Of a stretch of DNA of 64,000 bases, positions 60,101 to 64,000 are shown one piece after another. Source of the DNA: Liolophura sinensis. Its lineage: Eukaryota > Mollusca > Polyplacophora > Chitonida > Chitonidae. The notes beneath the pieces were generated by a model. It was not told where the DNA came from and did not search any database. It worked only from the letters and a program-made list of their open reading frames with translations. Every line of letters starts with the position of its first letter. The stretch's first letter is position 1. Location of the stretch: assembly GCF_032854445.1 (NCBI RefSeq), contig NC_088303.1, positions 20,341,501 to 20,405,500 of the forward strand, in the 5' to 3' direction. A program made the translations under genes and the position numbers.

Positions 60101-62097
60101 TGCAAGTCAGTTAACAAGAAAACAAAGGAAGATACACTCTGCTGTAGCCTATTGGGGATCAATCCAAATTAATATTAATGCCAATTGAGTGTATCTGGTT
60201 GGAAAGACCAGTGATATCAAACCAAGAGATCAAGTTCGCGAACCACTTTCCCAATCGCCAAGCATTAGTGTTAATGGAGGGAGTTGTTTTCTGGCCACGT
60301 GAAATATTTATTGAAATCACATCTTACACGCTAGGGTTTAACCCGGTCGAGTCCATCCTCATCAAAGGTATTACGCCGACCGCTATCAAGTCTAACCTCG
60401 GAGCGCATAAAAACGGCAAGAGGCGTTCCAAGGCTTCGGTGGCGTTGGCAAGCCTCAAAGGCAAACAGTACAGTAGGCAGTCAGCTCGACTCTAAGCAGA
60501 ACTCTTCTGCGTAAATATCTAGAGCAGGACCTCGGGGTACACGCCATATAATTACAATCCTCTTTTTCTTCCACCCCGAGGTTGTCTTCTTTTCTTACGG
60601 TTGAAAGCCGCTAGTGGGACCGAGTCGCACACATCAGATTTGTTGGAATAAATGACCGCGAGGAAGTATTAACATTTCATGCGCACAGACAAAAATATGT
60701 CTGTCAGTATTAAACCATCTTGGCGGGGAGGGGAGGTGAGAGGGGAGGGAAGGGGAGAGGGGAGGGAGCTTCTGGGGTCGAGTTTTCAAGAGAAGTTCCT
60801 CAGCTCATATAACTATATAACACAAGGCAATACAATCTATTGAATTCCCCTCTATTCCTTGTGCTGTATTTGTACCTAGGAAACAATCATTATTCGGCTA
60901 ATGGAGTCGAGACCTTGCGTTTTATGTTTTAATTTACTTAGTTAGCCCCTGGCCACAAAGAAGAGTCTTCCATCTTATGCGATTAAATGTAGTTTGGGCG
61001 CTGTCAAAGAGTCGTGTCAATGCACCGTCTTGGGAAGCGCCGTGAAATTGATATACTCAAATCTTGGCGGCAACTTTGCCTCCGGTGAGGATCGATACTC
61101 TGCCTTTGATCCCGTCCCCCGGGCCATGATGCCAGGAATTAGCATAATTAAATAAGAGTGCCCGCATACAAAAGCCATCAGAGAGGGAAAAAATACAGCC
61201 GTCTTTGAAATGAACTTTGCCACCGCTTTGGGCCTATTGCCGGTCGACACAAATATTCTCAGAATTTTTTTTCCTTTGCCAAATCCCCAGTGTTTGTGGA
61301 ATAGATGGCTCGGAGGGGTGCGGAGAGGGCAGGGCTTAGCGGAGTACAAGGCGACCATTAATGCTCAAGGCCCGGGGCCGACAATCTACCGGATAGGCTA
61401 CCCCAGCCCCAGGCCAACGCGGTAAATGGAAATGGCTTTCCCCCCTAGGTCAACTTAATCAATGTTTTTAAGATTGTCTCAAACCAACTTTGGTTTAAAT
61501 TTCAGGTTCCCGGAGTCTAAACTTGGACGGATGTTCAATGGCAGCATTCCTATTGTCCTTGACAGTCTCAAACAGCATTACTTCATTGATCGAGACGGCA
61601 AGATGTTCAGGCACATCCTCAACTACCTAAGGTCAGGAAAGTTAGTTCTCTCGGACAGCTTCAAAGACTTCGATCAGTTGTACGAGGAGGCCAAATATTA
61701 CGACATCACCTCCTTGATAAGGGAAATGGACACTCTCCGCAAGTGTAAAACAATCAAGAAAGAGGCGGGAAGTCATGCCATTCAGCACTGCGATTGTGTG
61801 GCCGTCAGCATAAGTCCGGATCTTGGAGAGCGAATCTCGCTCAGCGCCGACAGGCACCTTCTGGAGGAAGTGTTTCCGGAACTGAACTCAGCTCTCATGG
61901 ATTCACGAAACTCTGGCTGGAATATGGACAATCGCTTCGTGATTAGATTTCCGCTGAACGGCTTTTGTCAGCTGAACTCTGTGCAAGTGTTGCAGAGGTT
62001 ACTTAATCACGGCTTCAGTGTTATTGCCTCCACGGGCGGAGGTGTGGAGGGTCAGCAGTTCAGTGAATATCTCTTCAGTCGTAACCCAACATCGTAA
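53939..62097 (+). CDS. KCTD15: KCTD1/KCTD15 orthologue (BTB/T1-domain adaptor), two coding exons
   Basis: Exon 1 (53,939-54,111) and exon 2 (61,506-62,097) join in frame (AG plus G makes the Arg of LTR) to give about 254 residues, close to human KCTD1 (257). The Ser/Pro-rich N-terminus is followed by the BTB/T1 domain (APVHIDVGGVIYTSSLETL; RMFNGSIPIVLDSLKQHYF; IDRDGKMFRHILNYLRSGKL) and the KCTD1/15-type C-terminal domain (SPDLGERISLSADRHLLEEV; VIRFPLNGFCQLNSVQVLQR; STGGGVEGQQFSEYL). Vertebrate KCTD1 and KCTD15 form oligomers and repress AP-2 transcription factors; a similar role here is inferred. Invertebrates usually have one gene for both, so KCTD1 would be an equally fair name. It appears intact. 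Confidence 0.92.
54750..55000. mobile_element. Possible small foldback element
   Basis: GATAGACCATTTAACATT on the left pairs with AATGGTCTTTCATT-type sequence on the right (near 54,970), with AAAAATATTT blocks inside and a central GTGATGTCAC. The match is weaker than in the other two foldback elements. Confidence 0.35.
55005..55150 (+). mobile_element. SINE family 1, 5' head fragment
   Basis: CCTCCGCGACCGAGGCAGTT (A-box region), GCAAAGTGACCCAATAGCCT, CTCACCAATGCCGTCGCTGC and GAGTTCAAGTCCAGCTCAGG (B-box region) show the tRNA-derived head of this family. The tail is missing. Confidence 0.65.
55830..56230. repeat. 47-bp minisatellite, about eight copies
   Basis: AATGTCTCTGTGGCATCTGT, TTGTTCTGCTATCCCCTTCA, TATCTTA at 47-bp steps; outer copies are diverged. 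In the KCTD intron. Confidence 0.8.
57590..58760. repeat. 37-38-bp minisatellite, about 30 copies
   Basis: CCTTTGCTAATGCCAGTTAC, CTTGGCATTGGTCGGTA recurs, with a higher-order mix of TTGCTTATGCC and CATTTACCTTGAATC variants after 58,080. In the KCTD intron. Confidence 0.85.
58900..59600. repeat. Diverged tandem repeat, about 95-100 bp
   Basis: GGTTTTGACTGTTGTCTATC, CTTTTGGAAATGACCGTTGC, TAGGATAGTAATG and CTGGATATGACAGTT recur about every 100 bp between 59,080 and 59,480. Confidence 0.65.
60600..61440. promoter_or_regulatory. Candidate conserved regulatory region in the KCTD intron
   Basis: This stretch lacks the tandem repeats that fill the rest of the intron. It contains SOX-like and homeodomain-like sites (ACAATCTATTGAATTC near 60,831, AACAATCATTATTCGGCTAA near 60,882) and a G-rich block at 60,722-60,770 (GGGGAGGGGAGGTGAGAGGG). 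No coding sequence is evident, although frames exist at 60,178-60,495 and 61,017-61,425. The regulatory role is inference. Confidence 0.3.
61506..62097 (+). CDS. KCTD15: KCTD coding exon 2
   Basis: After acceptor AATTTCAG it reads FPESKLGRMFNGSIPIVLDS and is open to the TAA at 62,095-62,097. It carries the rest of the BTB domain and the whole C-terminal domain; the C-terminus (SRNPTS) is shorter than in vertebrates, which end in a sumoylation-type IKQEPLD motif absent here. Confidence 0.92.
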
Positions 62098-62280
62098 CTC
62101 ATCAACCACAAATCAACAAACTGCAATACGTATCTTTGTTCCTACAGGTACCTGATTTGGCAAAATTGAACCCAGTTGTTTGTTTAACAGTAATGTGTAT
62201 GATGTGCTTTTCCGCCTACACGCAAGGAGTTTTGGTGTCTGAGTACGGTAAATGAATAAAAAGAAATTAAATAAAACTAT
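62098..62280 (+). terminator. KCTD 3' untranslated region and polyadenylation signals
   Basis: Two AATAAA hexamers lie at about 62,253 and 62,268, some 160-170 bp after the stop codon. Confidence 0.5.
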
Positions 62281-63600
62281 TCATTCTGTCAGACGCCATC
62301 CCCGGTAAGCAAATAGTCGACAGTTATAACCCGAATATCCGAATATATTACTTTGGGCGTTAGATCTGTAGGCCTATAGGTACATGTGTTTTATGAGTAT
62401 GTCTATGTTGCCCATCAGATCCCATTGTTATGGTCAAAGGTGGCCCTAAAGCCATGCTAATATTTTTTTCGACTGCCAAGCATCTGAAAGCCATATTATT
62501 GTGAATAAATTATAATTACAGGAGTTTAAGGTTTTCAAGAAAGTAATGTGAGGGGAGTGTGTTACTATATTGTTGAGATTGTTAACTCTGAATGAAGAAT
62601 CTGCTTTATTTACCTTATCTAAGACTGTGTGTTTGTGTATGATAACCAGACGTTCTACTCTGGACCATATCTGAGCCATGTATCCACTATGTCTATAGGC
62701 ATTTTGTGTAGCGCGGTTAGACTTACCCTGTGTCATTGTGAAGGCATTCTCTTGGCTGGTGGGCGTGTGTATGTACAAGAAGAGTGGAGTTTTGAGATCG
62801 AACTCCTCAGTTGTAAAATGTCCTGCTGCATCACATGACTTATCAGAAATGTTGGGTAACTTTTGGTGACATTAATTTACTGATCACCTGGACCCATTTT
62901 CAGGAAGCTTTCTTGACGTTACGAGTTCGCAACTACCATGACGACGTAGTTAAGCGAACGTAACGTTAAGAGTGCCTCGTGAAACCGGGCCCAGAAGTTC
63001 AAGAATTTCATAAGTTCACAAATGCTCAAATCTCCAAATTTCTGAAGAGGTCTGTGTTATGATGTGTGTAATCAAAAATAGTTGCTTAACATTTCTCACA
63101 GGTCACATTATCCATGCAGGAGGACATTTTTTACCTTCAGCGACAAAAGAGGTTGAACTCGAAACTCGAGCGTGAGAGCACGTCACAGGCTCTCTCGCTG
63201 TGAAAATCAAACAGAACTGTCTTGAGCTAAAGAAATAAAGTTTTCAGAAGGTAAGTTGCTTCACCTGTAAATCCAGTGATATTAGCCGAGGGGTATTGTA
63301 GCCACCCGACAAGGCTTGTTAGTCTTGTTCTAATCGGTTCGGATTAAAACGAGTGCCAAATGGTAAGCTTCAAAAGCTGCTGTTTTAAAAGACCAGTTTC
63401 ATCAGTTTGTTCGTTCAGAAAAGTTATGAATTATTTTACTCCCTTTTCTGTGAGAATCGTTTTTCTCTGGAAAAAAGCATAGTCCCATTTTGATAATTAT
63501 CTATTATGTATATATAATTGTATAATATAAATAGAATAAAATATCTCAATCTGAAATTATTTGTTTATGGTTTTGGCTTGGATTTTACTTCAGTAAATCG
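62281..63600. other. Downstream flank, no gene seen
   Basis: Unique-looking AT-rich DNA with no supported frame or repeat. Confidence 0.4.
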
Positions 63601-64000
63601 TCCACACCTTACAGCTGTTCTCGGCTATGTCTGGTCGATGACACAATACAGCTGTTCTTGTCCATGTCTGGTCGATGACACAATACAGCTGTTATGTACA
63701 CGTCTGGTTGTTCACACAATACATCTATTTTTGTCCCATGTATGATCGATCACACAATACAGCTCTTACTGTCTGGTCGATCACACTATACAGCTGTTCT
63801 TGTCTGGTCGATCACACAATACAGCGGTTCTTGTCCATGTCTTGTCGATCACACAATACACCACCAAGGTCTGGTCGATTACGCAATACACCTGTGTACA
63901 CGATCGATCACATAATACAGCTGTTATGTACACGTCTGGTCGCTCACACAATATAGCTGTTATGTACACGTCTGGTCGTTCACACAATACAGCTGTTATG
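63600..64000. repeat. 37-bp minisatellite running off the right edge
   Basis: CACAATACAGCTGTTCTTGT, CCATGTCTGGTCGATGA repeats about ten times; the copy type changes near 63,900 to one with TTATGTACACGTCTGGTCG. Short open frames in it are by-products. Confidence 0.9.

Noticed and set aside
60178-60495. 105-residue plus-strand frame as a gene
   Set aside because: No domain, no codon bias I can see and no splice context; it lies inside the KCTD intron.

Overview
The window is animal nuclear DNA, most likely from a mollusc or another lophotrochozoan. The reasons are spliceosomal exons with GT/AG borders, many tRNA-derived SINEs ending in (AATA)n or in an ACTCACTCA-type tail, non-LTR and Ty3-type retroelement relics, dense minisatellites, and a KCTD1/KCTD15-type gene. 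The species assignment is inference; no search was run.

Layout. (1) Bases 1-5,320 are GC-rich, intronless and tightly packed, with six genes on alternating strands and partly overlapping ends. They look like one flank of an endogenised virus-like DNA element of the Polinton/Maverick type. Three genes are broken and three are still open. (2) Bases 5,670-20,640 are a graveyard of mobile DNA: tandem tRNA-SINEs, a broken YqaJ-nuclease/PHD-finger gene, a 5'-truncated non-LTR retrotransposon, a foldback element and a Ty3-type LTR element whose reverse transcriptase region is gone. (3) Bases about 20,855-34,870 (+) hold what I read as one spliced gene. It has an N-terminal CIDE-N domain, several 13-residue mini-exons, a Ser/Thr/Pro repeat exon, a short exon with a SUMO-type motif and a C-terminal C3HC4 RING finger. 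All listed exon phases fit together. Its introns carry a 102-bp array and a 39-bp array. (4) Bases 35,280-53,700 have no gene I can support; they hold SINEs, foldback elements and minisatellites. (5) Bases 53,939-62,097 (+) are a two-exon KCTD1/KCTD15 orthologue with a 7.4-kb intron. That intron has two tandem arrays and a less repetitive stretch before exon 2 that could be regulatory. (6) The right edge runs into a 37-bp minisatellite.

The most interesting item is the apparent CIDE-N/RING gene: a cell-death type interaction domain joined to an E3-ligase type RING, with duplicated 39-nt exons between them. Second is the virus-like block, whose gene set (capsid-like, penton-like, small membrane proteins) suggests a structural module without the replication genes, which may lie left of the window.
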